NCBI GenBank assembly: GCA_026125385.1
Contig: JAHCLG010000028.1
Location: 1-34,771 of the forward strand
Length of the DNA stretch: 34,771 bases
Origin: Legionellales bacterium
GTDB taxonomy: Bacteria; Pseudomonadota; Gammaproteobacteria; JAHCLG01
Direction: 5' to 3'
Shown here: piece after piece, positions 23,971 through 33,016 of the stretch
How positions within the stretch are numbered: position 1 is the stretch's first letter
Layout of the letters: the number at the start of each line of letters is the position of its first letter
Made by a program: the position numbers and the translations under genes
The notes under the pieces: model-generated
Seen by the model: the letters and a program-made list of their open reading frames with translations, nothing else
Database searches by the model: none
What the model was told of the DNA's origin: nothing

Positions 23971-24782
23971 AAACGGGCCTTAGCATCGAGTTTAAATAAA
24001 TGGCCTAAAAATTCGGTGATAGGCATGATTTTATGTTCAATTTGCCAGGGGGGATTAATGATGATCATGCCCGTACCGATTAAACCCTGCCGTTCAGGTT
24101 GTATTGAGGTGCGAGTCAACCACGCGTGCAAAGTGGGTGTGTGCAGTGATTGCAATAAACGGCTGATAAATGCGTGATGACGTTCATCGACAATAGGGTA
24201 CCAAATCGCATAAATCCCATGAGCAAATTTAGTCAGAGATTTTTTGACTAAGAAAAATAAATCATCGAATTCACTGATTTTTTCATAGGGCGGATCGATT
24301 AAAATTAAAGCGCGCGCAGGATTGGGCGGTAATATCGCTGGTAAAAATTCATACGCATCCCGTTGATGGCAATGAATATTGCCCCTATTTCCCACGTTTT
24401 TTTTGAGTTGCTTATAATCTTCAGGATGGAATTCGTTTAAAATCATCCGATCGATTTCACGTAAAAACGCTTGAGCTACTACAGGAGAACCTGGATAAAA
24501 TGATAATTCTGGAGCAATAGAATACTTTCGTATCAACGTTAAATACGAAAAAAGTTCGGGGATAACTGTAGGCTCATTTAGCAATTTCACAATACCCTGT
24601 TGATATTCCTGCGAGCGCAAGGCTTCTTCTTGCGTTAAATCATAGCCACCGATACCGGCATGAGTATCGATATATACCAATGGTTTGGGCTTTACCGTCA
24701 GTGCTTCTAATAGTGTGACGGTAATAGCATGTTTAAAAACATCGGCAAAATTGCCGGCATGATAGATATGTCGATAATTCAT
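23946..24782 (-). CDS. rlmJ: 23S rRNA (adenine-2030-N6)-methyltransferase RlmJ
   Basis: The 278-residue AdoMet-dependent enzyme methylates A2030 of 23S rRNA. It starts MNYRHIYHAGNFADVFKHA, the standard family N-terminus. The AdoMet motif is YIDTHAGIGGYDL, and the catalytic N6-methyltransferase motif DPPYE lies near residue 163. Its 3' end overlaps the HAD gene in the opposite orientation. In E. coli rlmJ is elsewhere and a Maf-like gene (yceF) lies here. Confidence 0.96.
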   Translation of the reverse strand: MNYRHIYHAGNFADVFKHAITVTLLEALTVKPKPLVYIDTHAGIGGYDLTQEEALRSQEYQQGIVKLLNEPTVIPELFSYLTLIRKYSIAPELSFYPGSPVVAQAFLREIDRMILNEFHPEDYKQLKKNVGNRGNIHCHQRDAYEFLPAILPPNPARALILIDPPYEKISEFDDLFFLVKKSLTKFAHGIYAIWYPIVDERHHAFISRLLQSLHTPTLHAWLTRTSIQPERQGLIGTGMIIINPPWQIEHKIMPITEFLGHLFKLDAKARFHVESFNK

Positions 24783-24878
24783 GGTGATGGGCTATCGCGA
24801 AGGTTAAATAATAAAAACAGAAAGGTAACGGATTTGGTGGTGAACTGCAATTTCTCCCGGCCATTGTGATCAATTTTT

Positions 24879-24907
24879 TTGACAGTTTACTGACATCCAG
24901 CTAGAAT
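24879..24907 (+). promoter_or_regulatory. Strong sigma70 promoter of yceD-rpmF-plsX
   Basis: A consensus TTGACA (24879-24884), a 17-bp spacer and TAGAAT (24902-24907) form a near-ideal promoter. Transcription would start near 24914, only a few bases before the first ATG of yceD at 24917, so the transcript would be leaderless or nearly so. Confidence 0.75.
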
Positions 24908-24916
24908 CCCCGCCAC

Positions 24917-25480
24917 ATGTCAGACTCAATGATACCAGAAACCATCGATCCGTTTGCTTGTGCCAAAGAACACACTGTTTTTCATGGCGTAATCAAGCAA
25001 CAATCCATGGCAAGATTAATGGATCTTTTAAACGATTCAAGCGGCGATATCACAGTGACAATTGAAACTGGGATCGATAGAACCGGATTGAATTATATAA
25101 AAGGTCATGTGGTAAGCGTGGTAGAACTTATTTGCCAGCGCTGCCTCATGCCGTTTAAAAAATCAATTGAGGCAGATTTTTCACTGAATTTCGTGGAAAG
25201 TATGCAAGACTTAAGCGCTGTCCCTGAAAAAATGGATGCGCTCGTCATTCCTCAAGGTGATACCATCAATCTTTGGAATATGGTGGAAGATGAATGTATG
25301 GTGAGTTTGCCCATGTTTGCAATGCATGCTGATGATTGCCTTCAGCAGGCACAAAGTGGCCAGGATTCTGTGACATTCATGCAACCCTCGAATCATCGTA
25401 AGGTCTTTGCAGAATTAGCAGAAATGCTGGCAGTGGAAAATGTAGGAGTAGATTTCAATGGCCGTTCAACAAAATCGTAA
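24917..25480 (+). CDS. yceD: YceD/DUF177 family protein
   Basis: The 187-residue protein is the usual partner of rpmF and belongs to DUF177, implicated in 23S rRNA accumulation or processing. It has the CxxC in [11 protein letters not shown] and the acidic C-terminal half of the family. A second ATG at 24929 (MIPETIDPF) aligns slightly better with the E. coli start; neither has a ribosome binding site, as expected if the mRNA is leaderless. It overlaps rpmF by 23 bp. Confidence 0.92.
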   Translation: MSDSMIPETIDPFACAKEHTVFHGVIKQQSMARLMDLLNDSSGDITVTIETGIDRTGLNYIKGHVVSVVELICQRCLMPFKKSIEADFSLNFVESMQDLSAVPEKMDALVIPQGDTINLWNMVEDECMVSLPMFAMHADDCLQQAQSGQDSVTFMQPSNHRKVFAELAEMLAVENVGVDFNGRSTKS

Positions 25481-25664
25481 AACACGTTCAAAACGCGGTA
25501 TGCGTCGCGCGCATGATGGTTTATCTTCTGATACGTTATCAGTCGATTCTCATACCGGTGAAACTCACCGTCGTCATCATGTTACCCCAGATGGATATTA
25601 TCGTGGTCGTCAAGTCGTAGAAACTGAAGCCTTCGATCTCGATGAAGAAACTACTGAGGAATAA
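25458..25664 (+). CDS. rpmF: 50S ribosomal protein L32
   Basis: The 68-residue basic protein begins [20 protein letters not shown] and contains [14 protein letters not shown], both diagnostic of L32. It ends in an acidic tail of about a dozen residues ([13 protein letters not shown]), longer than in E. coli (57 residues). It overlaps the yceD end by 23 bp and precedes plsX by 5 bp. Confidence 0.97.
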   Translation: MAVQQNRKTRSKRGMRRAHDGLSSDTLSVDSHTGETHRRHHVTPDGYYRGRQVVETEAFDLDEETTEE

Positions 25665-25669
25665 CTCAT

Positions 25670-26698
25670 TTGACTCCATTCACCATCGCAATTGATGCAA
25701 TGGGCGGCGATTATGGCACGCGAGTTGTCGTGCCAGCAGCGCTGGAAGTCTTAAAACTCGATCCAACAGTTAAGCTGATTTTGGTGGGGGATTCTTATAT
25801 CCTCAATAAACAATTAATCAAACATCGCGTCAAGCAAACTGAACGTCTGCAAATCAAACATGCTTCTGAAAAAGTGGGGATGGCGGAATCTCCATTACTC
25901 GCCTTGCGTAATAAAAAAGATTCTTCCATGCGTGTGGCCTTGAATCTCGTGAAGGAAGGTATCGCGCAAGCCTGTGTGAGTGCTGGCAATACGGGTGCAT
26001 TACTCGCCACCGCACGTTTTGTCTTAAAAACTATTCCAGGGATCGATCGACCTGGGATTATGCGCATGCTACCCACACTCGATCCTAACCGTTGCGTGCG
26101 TATTTTAGATTTGGGCGCGAATGTTGATTCCGAGCCGGAACATTTGGCCAATTTCGCAGTGATGGGATCGGTGGTTGCACAAGCGGTTGATAATCTCGCT
26201 GCGCCCAAAGTGGCGTTACTCAATATTGGCGAAGAGGATATTAAAGGTAATGAACTTGTAAAAGCGACTAATCAATTATTAAAAAATAATTCCGCGATTA
26301 ATTACGTTGGCTACGTTGAGGGCGATAAAATGTATAGTGCGGGTGTCGATGTGATTGTGTGTGATGGTTTTGTGGGTAATGTTGCGCTAAAAGTCATTGA
26401 AGGCACTGCAAAAACCGTTGGACATTTTTTACATGAAGCGTTTCATCGCGGCATTTATGCCAAATTAGCGGGAATTATGGCGTTAAGTGTGTTACGTAAA
26501 ATTAAAAAACGCATGGATCCGGATCGTTACAATGGCGCAAGTTTAGTCGGATTGCGCGGGATTGTGATTAAAAGCCACGGCAGTGCAAAATCACATTCGT
26601 TTGCTAATGCGATTTTAGTGGCCATCGCGGAAGCCGAAAAAAATATTCCCCTCCTGATTGAAGATCGGGTCGCTTCTATTTTGCAACCCAACGTCTAA
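25670..26698 (+). CDS. plsX: Phosphate acyltransferase PlsX
   Basis: The 342-residue enzyme makes acyl-phosphate from acyl-ACP for the first step of phospholipid synthesis with PlsY. Family motifs are visible: IAIDAMGGDYG at the start, CVSAGNTGALLA, and IVCDGFVGNVALK. The start codon is TTG at 25670. It precedes fabH in the conserved rpmF-plsX-fabH order. Confidence 0.96.
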   Translation: MTPFTIAIDAMGGDYGTRVVVPAALEVLKLDPTVKLILVGDSYILNKQLIKHRVKQTERLQIKHASEKVGMAESPLLALRNKKDSSMRVALNLVKEGIAQACVSAGNTGALLATARFVLKTIPGIDRPGIMRMLPTLDPNRCVRILDLGANVDSEPEHLANFAVMGSVVAQAVDNLAAPKVALLNIGEEDIKGNELVKATNQLLKNNSAINYVGYVEGDKMYSAGVDVIVCDGFVGNVALKVIEGTAKTVGHFLHEAFHRGIYAKLAGIMALSVLRKIKKRMDPDRYNGASLVGLRGIVIKSHGSAKSHSFANAILVAIAEAEKNIPLLIEDRVASILQPNV

Positions 26699-26720
26699 AT
26701 TTTATGGTGAGGTAACTGCG

Positions 26721-27686
26721 GTGATAAGTTCAACAATTCTTGGAACAGGAGGTTATTTACCCGAGGAAATACGGACTAATCACGATATTGCGAGATTAGT
26801 GGATACCTCCGACGAATGGATCCGCGAACGTACCGGAATTCGTGAAAGACACATTGCCTCTCCCAGCGAAAATGTCAGTGATTTAGCGTATTATGCCAGC
26901 CAAGAAGCTATCCTTAATGCCAATATTTCCGCCTCGCAAATTGATTTAATTATTGTAGCTAGCACTACGGGCGAAAAAGTATTTCCGAGCACGGCCTGTT
27001 TAGTCCAAAAAAAATTAGGAATAAGCGGTTGTCCGGCGTTTGATATTAATGCTGCCTGTGCGGGTTTTAATTACGCTTTAGCGATTGCGGATAATTTTAT
27101 TCGCGGTGAACAAGCGCGCACCGTGTTAGTAGTAGGTGCGGAAATTATGTCACGTCTTGTTAATTGGCACGATCGATCAACGTGTATATTATTTGGAGAC
27201 GGCGCTGGTGCAGTAATATTACAACGCAGTGATAAACCCGGGATTTTATCGACGCATATTCACGCCGATGGATTCGGTGAAAATAAACTTTATACTACAA
27301 ATCCTCAGTGCAATGCGCCAGCATTGCCAACACAATCACCTTATTTGGTAATGCAGGGCAACGACGTATTTAAACTGGCAGTAAAACGCTTAGGCGATGT
27401 GATTGAAGAAACGCTGTTAAAAAATAATATTCAGCAACACGAGATTGATTGGCTGATTCCTCATCAAGCGAATATTCGAATTATTCAAGCCATGGCAAAA
27501 AAATTAAATTTGCCATTAACTAAAGTTATTTTAACCATTGAATACCACGGTAATACCTCCAGCGCTTCAGTGCCTTTGGCGTTGAATGAAGCAGTGAAAG
27601 ATGGGCGCATCCAGCGTGGGCAATTATTATTGCTTGAAAGTTTTGGTGCGGGTTTTACTTGGGGTTCTACCTTAATAAGGTTTTAA
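26721..27686 (+). CDS. fabH: 3-oxoacyl-ACP synthase III
   Basis: The 321-residue KASIII condenses acetyl-CoA with malonyl-ACP to start fatty acid synthesis. Its catalytic triad is Cys113 (AACAGFNYAL), His248 (PHQANIRI) and Asn278 (HGNTSSASV). The start is GTG at 26721, with GAGGT eight bases upstream; the frame stays open to 26658, but that part lies inside plsX. This is the canonical fabH; the gene at 5199 is a second, longer KASIII. Confidence 0.95.
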   Translation: MISSTILGTGGYLPEEIRTNHDIARLVDTSDEWIRERTGIRERHIASPSENVSDLAYYASQEAILNANISASQIDLIIVASTTGEKVFPSTACLVQKKLGISGCPAFDINAACAGFNYALAIADNFIRGEQARTVLVVGAEIMSRLVNWHDRSTCILFGDGAGAVILQRSDKPGILSTHIHADGFGENKLYTTNPQCNAPALPTQSPYLVMQGNDVFKLAVKRLGDVIEETLLKNNIQQHEIDWLIPHQANIRIIQAMAKKLNLPLTKVILTIEYHGNTSSASVPLALNEAVKDGRIQRGQLLLLESFGAGFTWGSTLIRF

Positions 27687-27689
27687 ACA

Positions 27690-28628
27690 ATGACATTATC
27701 ATCTCCTTTTGCACTGGTTTTTCCGGGTCAAGGTTCTCAATCGTTGGGAATGCTAGACGATTTATATCAGCGCTATGACAGGGTAAAAGAAGTCATGCAA
27801 GAAGCCAGTCGCGTCTTAGGTTACGATGTTTGGCAGTTGATATCACAAGGACCTGAAGAGCAATTAAATCAAACGGAGTATACGCAACCGATTATGCTCG
27901 CTGCGGATATTGCGGTTTTCGGAGTCTGGCAAGACGTGATTGCGATGACGCCTGCCGTGGTTGCTGGACACAGTTTAGGAGAATACGCAGCGTTGGTGTG
28001 TGCCGGCGTTTTAAGCTTTGCCGATGCGCTAAAAATAGTGCAGCAACGCGCGCAATTTATGCAAGCGGCCGTCCCACTCGGAGAAGGTGCGATGGCGGCT
28101 ATTGTGGGCTTAGAAGACGAAGCGGTGCGAAAAGTGTGTCAGCAAGCGAGTGAGCAGGGTATTGTTGCCCCCGCTAATTATAATGCTTTAGGACAAATCG
28201 TGATTGCGGGCGCCAGTACGGCAGTGGATCGCGCGATTACACTCGCCGAGGCGCAAGGCGCGCGCATGGCTAAACGCATTGCTGTGAGTGTACCTGCTCA
28301 TTGTCCGCTGATGGAAAAAGCCATGCCCCAGCTCGCCAAAGCCTTAGACGAAGTAGTCTTTAATCCCGCGGCTATTCCTATCATTAACAATACCGATGTT
28401 ATCGAAACCTCAGATCCAACCGTCATCAAAAAAGCCTTAATCAAACAAATCGCTTACCCGGTGCGTTGGGTGGAAACCATTCAAAAAATGCAAGCGCTAC
28501 AGCTAACGCTGGTGATTGAATGTGGCCCTGGAAAAATTCTCACGAAATTAAATAAGCGCATTTGCCCAGAATTAGAGGCGTTGGCCATTGGCGATCTCAA
28601 TAGTTTAGAAAAATTCATCAAACGATAA
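27690..28628 (+). CDS. fabD: Malonyl-CoA:ACP transacylase
   Basis: The 312-residue enzyme moves malonyl from CoA to ACP. It has FPGQGSQ near residue 11, the nucleophile Ser95 in GHSLGEY, and His205 in SVPAHCPLM. It starts 3 bp after fabH and 15 bp before fabG, as expected for a single operon. Confidence 0.97.
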   Translation: MTLSSPFALVFPGQGSQSLGMLDDLYQRYDRVKEVMQEASRVLGYDVWQLISQGPEEQLNQTEYTQPIMLAADIAVFGVWQDVIAMTPAVVAGHSLGEYAALVCAGVLSFADALKIVQQRAQFMQAAVPLGEGAMAAIVGLEDEAVRKVCQQASEQGIVAPANYNALGQIVIAGASTAVDRAITLAEAQGARMAKRIAVSVPAHCPLMEKAMPQLAKALDEVVFNPAAIPIINNTDVIETSDPTVIKKALIKQIAYPVRWVETIQKMQALQLTLVIECGPGKILTKLNKRICPELEALAIGDLNSLEKFIKR

Positions 28629-28643
28629 GGTAAGGAAAAATTT

Positions 28644-29390
28644 ATGCTAAGTTTGGAAAATAAAATTGCGTTAGTGACTGGCGCCAGTCGGGGGATTGGT
28701 GCAGAAATTTTAACTCAATTAGGCCAAGCAGGCGCCACTGTGATTGGCAGTGCGACCAGTCAAGCTGGAGTGGAAAAGATTGAAGCACAATTACGGCATT
28801 TTAATGTCAAGGGTGGTGGAGTTATCCTAGACGTCACCCAAGAAAATTCGGTGAATGCCGCACTTTCATCCATTCAAGAGCGCTTTGGCCATGTTGAAAT
28901 CTTAGTGAATAATGCCGGAATTACCGATGATAATTTATTTTTGCGCATGAAAGACGAGCAATGGTATAACGTTATTGAAACCAATTTAAATGCAATTTTT
29001 CGCCTAAGCAAACACTGCTTAAAAAATATGATCAAAGCACGCTTTGGCAGAATTATTTCAATTAGTTCGGTCGTTGGGCTTTCTGGAAATCCTGGGCAAA
29101 CCAATTATGCTGCAGCGAAAGCGGGTTTAATTGGTTTTAGTAAATCCTTAGCCATGGAAGTTGCTAGTCGCAATATCACGGTCAATGTCGTGGCGCCAGG
29201 GATGATTGAAACCGATATGACAGCCGAGCTCAACGCCAATCAACGTCAACAGATTCTGGAGCACATTCCTGTAGGCAGAATGGGAAGTCCTGCAGAAATT
29301 GCGGCGGGAGTCGTCTTTTTAGCCAGTCCATTGGCCAGCTATATCACGGGTGAAACCCTGAATATAAATGGCGGTATGTATATGAGCTAA
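28644..29390 (+). CDS. fabG: 3-oxoacyl-ACP reductase
   Basis: The 248-residue NADPH-dependent SDR reduces 3-oxoacyl-ACP. It shows TGASRGIG at the N-terminus, NNAG, the catalytic Ser in ISSVVG, and YAAAKAG (Tyr-x3-Lys). The ending YITGETLNINGGMYM is typical. The start is preceded by AAGGTAAGGA. It is followed by a 128-bp gap that carries the acpP promoter. Confidence 0.97.
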   Translation: MLSLENKIALVTGASRGIGAEILTQLGQAGATVIGSATSQAGVEKIEAQLRHFNVKGGGVILDVTQENSVNAALSSIQERFGHVEILVNNAGITDDNLFLRMKDEQWYNVIETNLNAIFRLSKHCLKNMIKARFGRIISISSVVGLSGNPGQTNYAAAKAGLIGFSKSLAMEVASRNITVNVVAPGMIETDMTAELNANQRQQILEHIPVGRMGSPAEIAAGVVFLASPLASYITGETLNINGGMYMS

Positions 29391-29439
29391 TTTTTCGCTG
29401 CACATGGGGATTTAATCGTGAAAATTTTTCGTAAATAAC

Positions 29440-29467
29440 TTGCAACTTTAGTTGTTTTGTCTAAACT
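29440..29467 (+). promoter_or_regulatory. Candidate acpP promoter
   Basis: TTGCAA (29440-29445) and TAAACT (29462-29467) are 16 bp apart, about 50 bp upstream of acpP. A separate promoter would fit the high level at which ACP is normally made. Confidence 0.45.
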
Positions 29468-29518
29468 AAGCCACCGCAGTGTAACTAATTTCTGTTAACT
29501 AAGAGGAATAATTTCAAT

Positions 29519-29758
29519 ATGAGTACTGTAGAAGAACGCGTTAAGAAAATCGTTATTGAACAATTGGGTGTGAAAGAAGATGAAGTTAAAAACGATGCTT
29601 CATTTGTGGATGATCTTGGCGCAGACTCGCTCGATACCGTTGAATTGGTCATGGCATTGGAAGAAGAATTCGAAACTGAAATTCCCGATGAAGAAGCTGA
29701 AAAAATCGCGACCATTCAAGATGCCATCAATTACATTGAAGCACATATGGAAAAATAA
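29519..29758 (+). CDS. acpP: Acyl carrier protein
   Basis: The 79-residue acidic protein carries acyl chains on a 4'-phosphopantetheine attached to Ser37 in the motif [10 protein letters not shown]. The sequence [18 protein letters not shown] is standard. An AGAGGA ribosome binding site lies upstream. Downstream is a hairpin that could limit read-through into fabF. Confidence 0.99.
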   Translation: MSTVEERVKKIVIEQLGVKEDEVKNDASFVDDLGADSLDTVELVMALEEEFETEIPDEEAEKIATIQDAINYIEAHMEK

Positions 29759-29776
29759 TCATTACAATCTCGACAG

Positions 29777-29807
29777 GAGCGAATAAACGATTCGCTCTTT
29801 AGTTTAT
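29777..29807 (+). terminator. Intrinsic terminator/attenuator between acpP and fabF
   Basis: GAGCGAAT (29777-29784) and ATTCGCTC (29790-29797) form a perfect 8-bp stem with a 5-nt loop, followed by TTTAGTTTATTT. The fabF ribosome binding site (GGAGGGG) begins just after the T-rich stretch. Partial termination here would make acpP mRNA more abundant than fabF. Confidence 0.65.
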
Positions 29808-29819
29808 TTGGAGGGGTGC

Positions 29820-31058
29820 GTGAGCAAACGAAGAGTCGTAATCACTGGTTTAGGAGCAGTTTCTCCGCTAGGATTGTCGGTTGATGAAACTTGGCAAAAT
29901 GTCTTAGCTAGTCAATGTGGGGTTGCTCTGGCAGAGTGCGAAGGTATTGAAGATAACACCTGCAAAATCAGTGCTTCTGTTAAAAACTTCGATCCGATTG
30001 CTCACGATATCCCAGCTAAACTCGTTCGTAAAACTGATTTATTTATTCAATATGGGTTAGCCGCATCCATCCAAGCAATCAAAGATGCAGGGATTACCCC
30101 TCATCCTGAAAATGCGCATCGCTACGGCGTTGCCTTAGGTTCTGGAATTGGCGGATTACCCCTCATTCAATATTCACAAGATTTTTTAAGAGAAAATCCG
30201 CCTCGACGGTTTTCGCCAATGTTTATTCCGGGCGTTATCATTAACATGCTCGCGGGTCATATTTCCATCGAGTACGGTTTAAAAGGCCCCAATCTAGCCA
30301 TCGTAACAGCTTGCACCACAGGAACACATAACATTGGTATGGCAGCGCGATTAATTGCCTATAACGATGCCGATGTGATGGTGGCTGGTGGTTCTGAAAT
30401 GGCGACTTGTTCACTTGGGTTAGTCGGATTTAGTGCTATGCGGGCGTTATCCAAACGCAACGAAGAGCCCACGAAAGCCAGTCGTCCTTGGGATAGCGAT
30501 CGCGATGGATTTGTATTAGGCGATGGTGCAGCAACCTTAGTGCTAGAAGAATACGAACACGCCAAAAAACGTGGTGCCAAGATATATGCGGAACTCGTTG
30601 GTTTTGGTATGAGTGCTGATGCCTATCACATGACTCTACCCGAAGGAATTGGCGCAGAACATGCGATGAGTAACGCATTAAAAGATGCCGGCTTAAGCGC
30701 CGATGCCGTGGATTATATCAATGCGCATGCCACATCCACTCCAGCAGGTGACACTCAAGAATTGGTTGCTATCGGTAATGTGTTTGGCGAACACGCTAAA
30801 CAAATCCCCATTAGTTCTACCAAATCCATGACAGGGCATTTACTCGGTGCGGCGGGTGCGATTGAAGCTATTTTTTCCATATTGGCCTTGCGTGATCAAG
30901 TAGCGCCAGCCACCATTAATCTCGATAACCCCGATGAAGCAGTGAATGGTTATAATTTAGTTCCACATCAAGCTCAAGAAAGTCGAATTAACATAAGTTT
31001 ATCGAATTCTTTTGGTTTTGGTGGTACTAATGGGTGTTTGATCTTTAAATCATTATAG
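29820..31058 (+). CDS. fabF: 3-oxoacyl-ACP synthase II
   Basis: The 412-residue elongating condensing enzyme has Cys165 ([10 protein letters not shown]), His303 ([11 protein letters not shown]) and His340 ([12 protein letters not shown]), the Cys-His-His triad of KASI/II. The GTG start at 29820 ([10 protein letters not shown]) is favoured over an upstream TTG at 29808, which falls inside the ribosome binding site. A pabC gene, which follows fabF in E. coli, is absent; a 73-bp gap with TATAAT at 31078-31083 leads to mltG. Confidence 0.97.
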   Translation: MSKRRVVITGLGAVSPLGLSVDETWQNVLASQCGVALAECEGIEDNTCKISASVKNFDPIAHDIPAKLVRKTDLFIQYGLAASIQAIKDAGITPHPENAHRYGVALGSGIGGLPLIQYSQDFLRENPPRRFSPMFIPGVIINMLAGHISIEYGLKGPNLAIVTACTTGTHNIGMAARLIAYNDADVMVAGGSEMATCSLGLVGFSAMRALSKRNEEPTKASRPWDSDRDGFVLGDGAATLVLEEYEHAKKRGAKIYAELVGFGMSADAYHMTLPEGIGAEHAMSNALKDAGLSADAVDYINAHATSTPAGDTQELVAIGNVFGEHAKQIPISSTKSMTGHLLGAAGAIEAIFSILALRDQVAPATINLDNPDEAVNGYNLVPHQAQESRINISLSNSFGFGGTNGCLIFKSL

Positions 31059-31131
31059 GGTTAAAGGTAAACCCACGTATAATTCTCAATACGCCTCATA
31101 GCGTTGTGCTTTCGTTTTTAACAATATAGGG

Positions 31132-32391
31132 ATGGTCGGTCGCGTGACTCAACAACGAAAATTACGTTTAAGTTGGCATGTGTTACGTTTAATCACTATT
31201 TTTGTAATAATGTCATGTTTTGCCTATGGTCTATTTACCTGGATACATTTTTTAGAAACCCCAATTATTAAAAAAGATGAAACCTTCATTTATACCTTAA
31301 AACCTGGCAGTGGCTTAATGAATTTAGCCTGGGATTTACACCGCGCGGGGAAAATGCCCCATCCTCGATTATTTATTTTAATGACGCAATTAAAACAACA
31401 AGCTAATAAATTACAAGCCGGTTTTTATGAATTTAAAGGACCTCTCACACCCCTTGAATTGTTGGATGCCATTGTCAGTGGCAAAACTCGCCAATCACGC
31501 ATTACCCTTATTGAGGGGTGGACATTTAAAGAAGCCCTGCAAGCGATTAACGCCAATCCCGATTTAACTCATGAATTACGCGGTAAATCGCCGCAAGAAA
31601 TCATTATGCTTTTAGGCATTCCAGAAACTCACCTTGAAGGTTTATTTTATCCTGATACCTATCATTTCCCTCGAGGAACCACTGATGTTCATCTATTAAA
31701 AATAGCCTACCAACTCATGCAAAAGCATTTACTCACGGCCTGGCAACAACGTAGCGATAATTTACCGTTTACCACGCCGTATCAAGCGTTAATTGCAGCA
31801 TCTTTAGTGGAAAAAGAAACCGCACTTATTGCCGAGCGACCTAAAGTCGCTGGAGTATTGATTCGTCGGTTGCAAAAAAAAATGTTATTGCAATTTGATC
31901 CTACGGTGATTTATGGCTTAGGAAAGGATTATACGGGTAATATTACTCGCGCGGATTTACGCAAAGACACTCCCTATAATACTTACCTTCATCCAGGACT
32001 ACCACCAAGCCCAATTGCCTTACCCAGTTTAAGCTCAATTCAGGCTGTCATGCACCCGGATTCCAGTAATGCCTTGTATTTTGTGGCCGATGGCCGAGGT
32101 GGTCATGTTTTTTCAGACACCTTAGCAGAACATAATCAAGCGGTTGCCAACTATTTACGACAATTAAAAAATCGCAAAAATTCATCTCCAATTAATCCAT
32201 TGCACGACAAGCAACCTGATTTGAAATCGCAGAGCTTTTTAATTGATGGCTGTGAAAATCCCTGGCAAGAAGGCCATGCCTTAAGGCACATTCATCATTG
32301 GCCATTATGCGAATTAAACGTTATTTCCAGTGGCTTTGCCCCGCGATATTTTAATCGCGTAGACTATCCTTTCGTGAGGAAAACATCATGA
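31132..32391 (+). CDS. mltG: Endolytic murein transglycosylase MltG with C-terminal extension
   Basis: This 419-residue inner-membrane enzyme cuts nascent glycan strands and is thought to set their length. It has one TM at about residues 18-41, a LysM-like part (about 50-115), and the YceG catalytic core with Glu227 in ASLVEKETA, then LQFDPTVIYGLG and YNTYLHPGLPPSPI. The family normally ends soon after HNQAV near residue 338. Here about 70 extra residues follow (about 349-419), with no recognisable domain. The start ATG at 31132 lacks a clear ribosome binding site; an in-frame GTG at 31144 is an alternative. The stop overlaps tmk (ATGA). Confidence 0.93.
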   Translation: MVGRVTQQRKLRLSWHVLRLITIFVIMSCFAYGLFTWIHFLETPIIKKDETFIYTLKPGSGLMNLAWDLHRAGKMPHPRLFILMTQLKQQANKLQAGFYEFKGPLTPLELLDAIVSGKTRQSRITLIEGWTFKEALQAINANPDLTHELRGKSPQEIIMLLGIPETHLEGLFYPDTYHFPRGTTDVHLLKIAYQLMQKHLLTAWQQRSDNLPFTTPYQALIAASLVEKETALIAERPKVAGVLIRRLQKKMLLQFDPTVIYGLGKDYTGNITRADLRKDTPYNTYLHPGLPPSPIALPSLSSIQAVMHPDSSNALYFVADGRGGHVFSDTLAEHNQAVANYLRQLKNRKNSSPINPLHDKQPDLKSQSFLIDGCENPWQEGHALRHIHHWPLCELNVISSGFAPRYFNRVDYPFVRKTS

Positions 32392-33011
32392 CTCAACCCG
32401 GTTTTTTTATTACGCTAGAAGGCATTGAAGGCGTTGGAAAATCGACTGCTGCGCAATTTATTCATCAACTATTAACGGAAAAAAAAATCGTTCACCTTAA
32501 TACACGTGAACCAGGAGGCACCCCGATTGCAGAAGCAATTCGTCAAGTGTTACTCCAAGATTATCCAGAAACCATGCATGCGGATACGGAACTTTTATTA
32601 TTATTTGCCAGCCGTAACCAACATTTAGTAAGTCTCATCAAACCCGCCTTATTGCGCGGCGAAACCGTGATTTGTGATCGCTTTACCGATGCCAGTTACG
32701 CGTATCAAGGTGGCGGCAGAGGAGTGGATATTGCACGCATTGCGCAACTAGAAACCTGGGTGCAAGGAGAACTCCGACCGAATTTAACTTTATTATTTGA
32801 TGCCGATGTCGACATTGCCTTAAAACGATTACAAGGTAAAAAAGATCGCATCGAACAAGAAAAAAATGAATTTTTTGCAGCTATTCGCGCCACTTATTTA
32901 TTGCGTGCTCAACAATATCCAGAACGTTATTGTATTATTAATGCTAATTGTAGTTGTGAAGAAGTTAATCGACAAATTCTTCAGGCACTCACGCCCTTAT
33001 TTCAATGGTAA
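32388..33011 (+). CDS. tmk: Thymidylate kinase
   Basis: The 207-residue kinase phosphorylates dTMP to dTDP. It has the P-loop EGIEGVGKST (residues 11-20), the TREPGGTP loop, and DRFTDASYAYQGGGRG. It overlaps mltG (ATGA), and its end lies at the start of holB, matching the mltG-tmk-holB order of E. coli. Confidence 0.97.
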   Translation: MTQPGFFITLEGIEGVGKSTAAQFIHQLLTEKKIVHLNTREPGGTPIAEAIRQVLLQDYPETMHADTELLLLFASRNQHLVSLIKPALLRGETVICDRFTDASYAYQGGGRGVDIARIAQLETWVQGELRPNLTLLFDADVDIALKRLQGKKDRIEQEKNEFFAAIRATYLLRAQQYPERYCIINANCSCEEVNRQILQALTPLFQW

Positions 33012-33016
33012 TTTCC

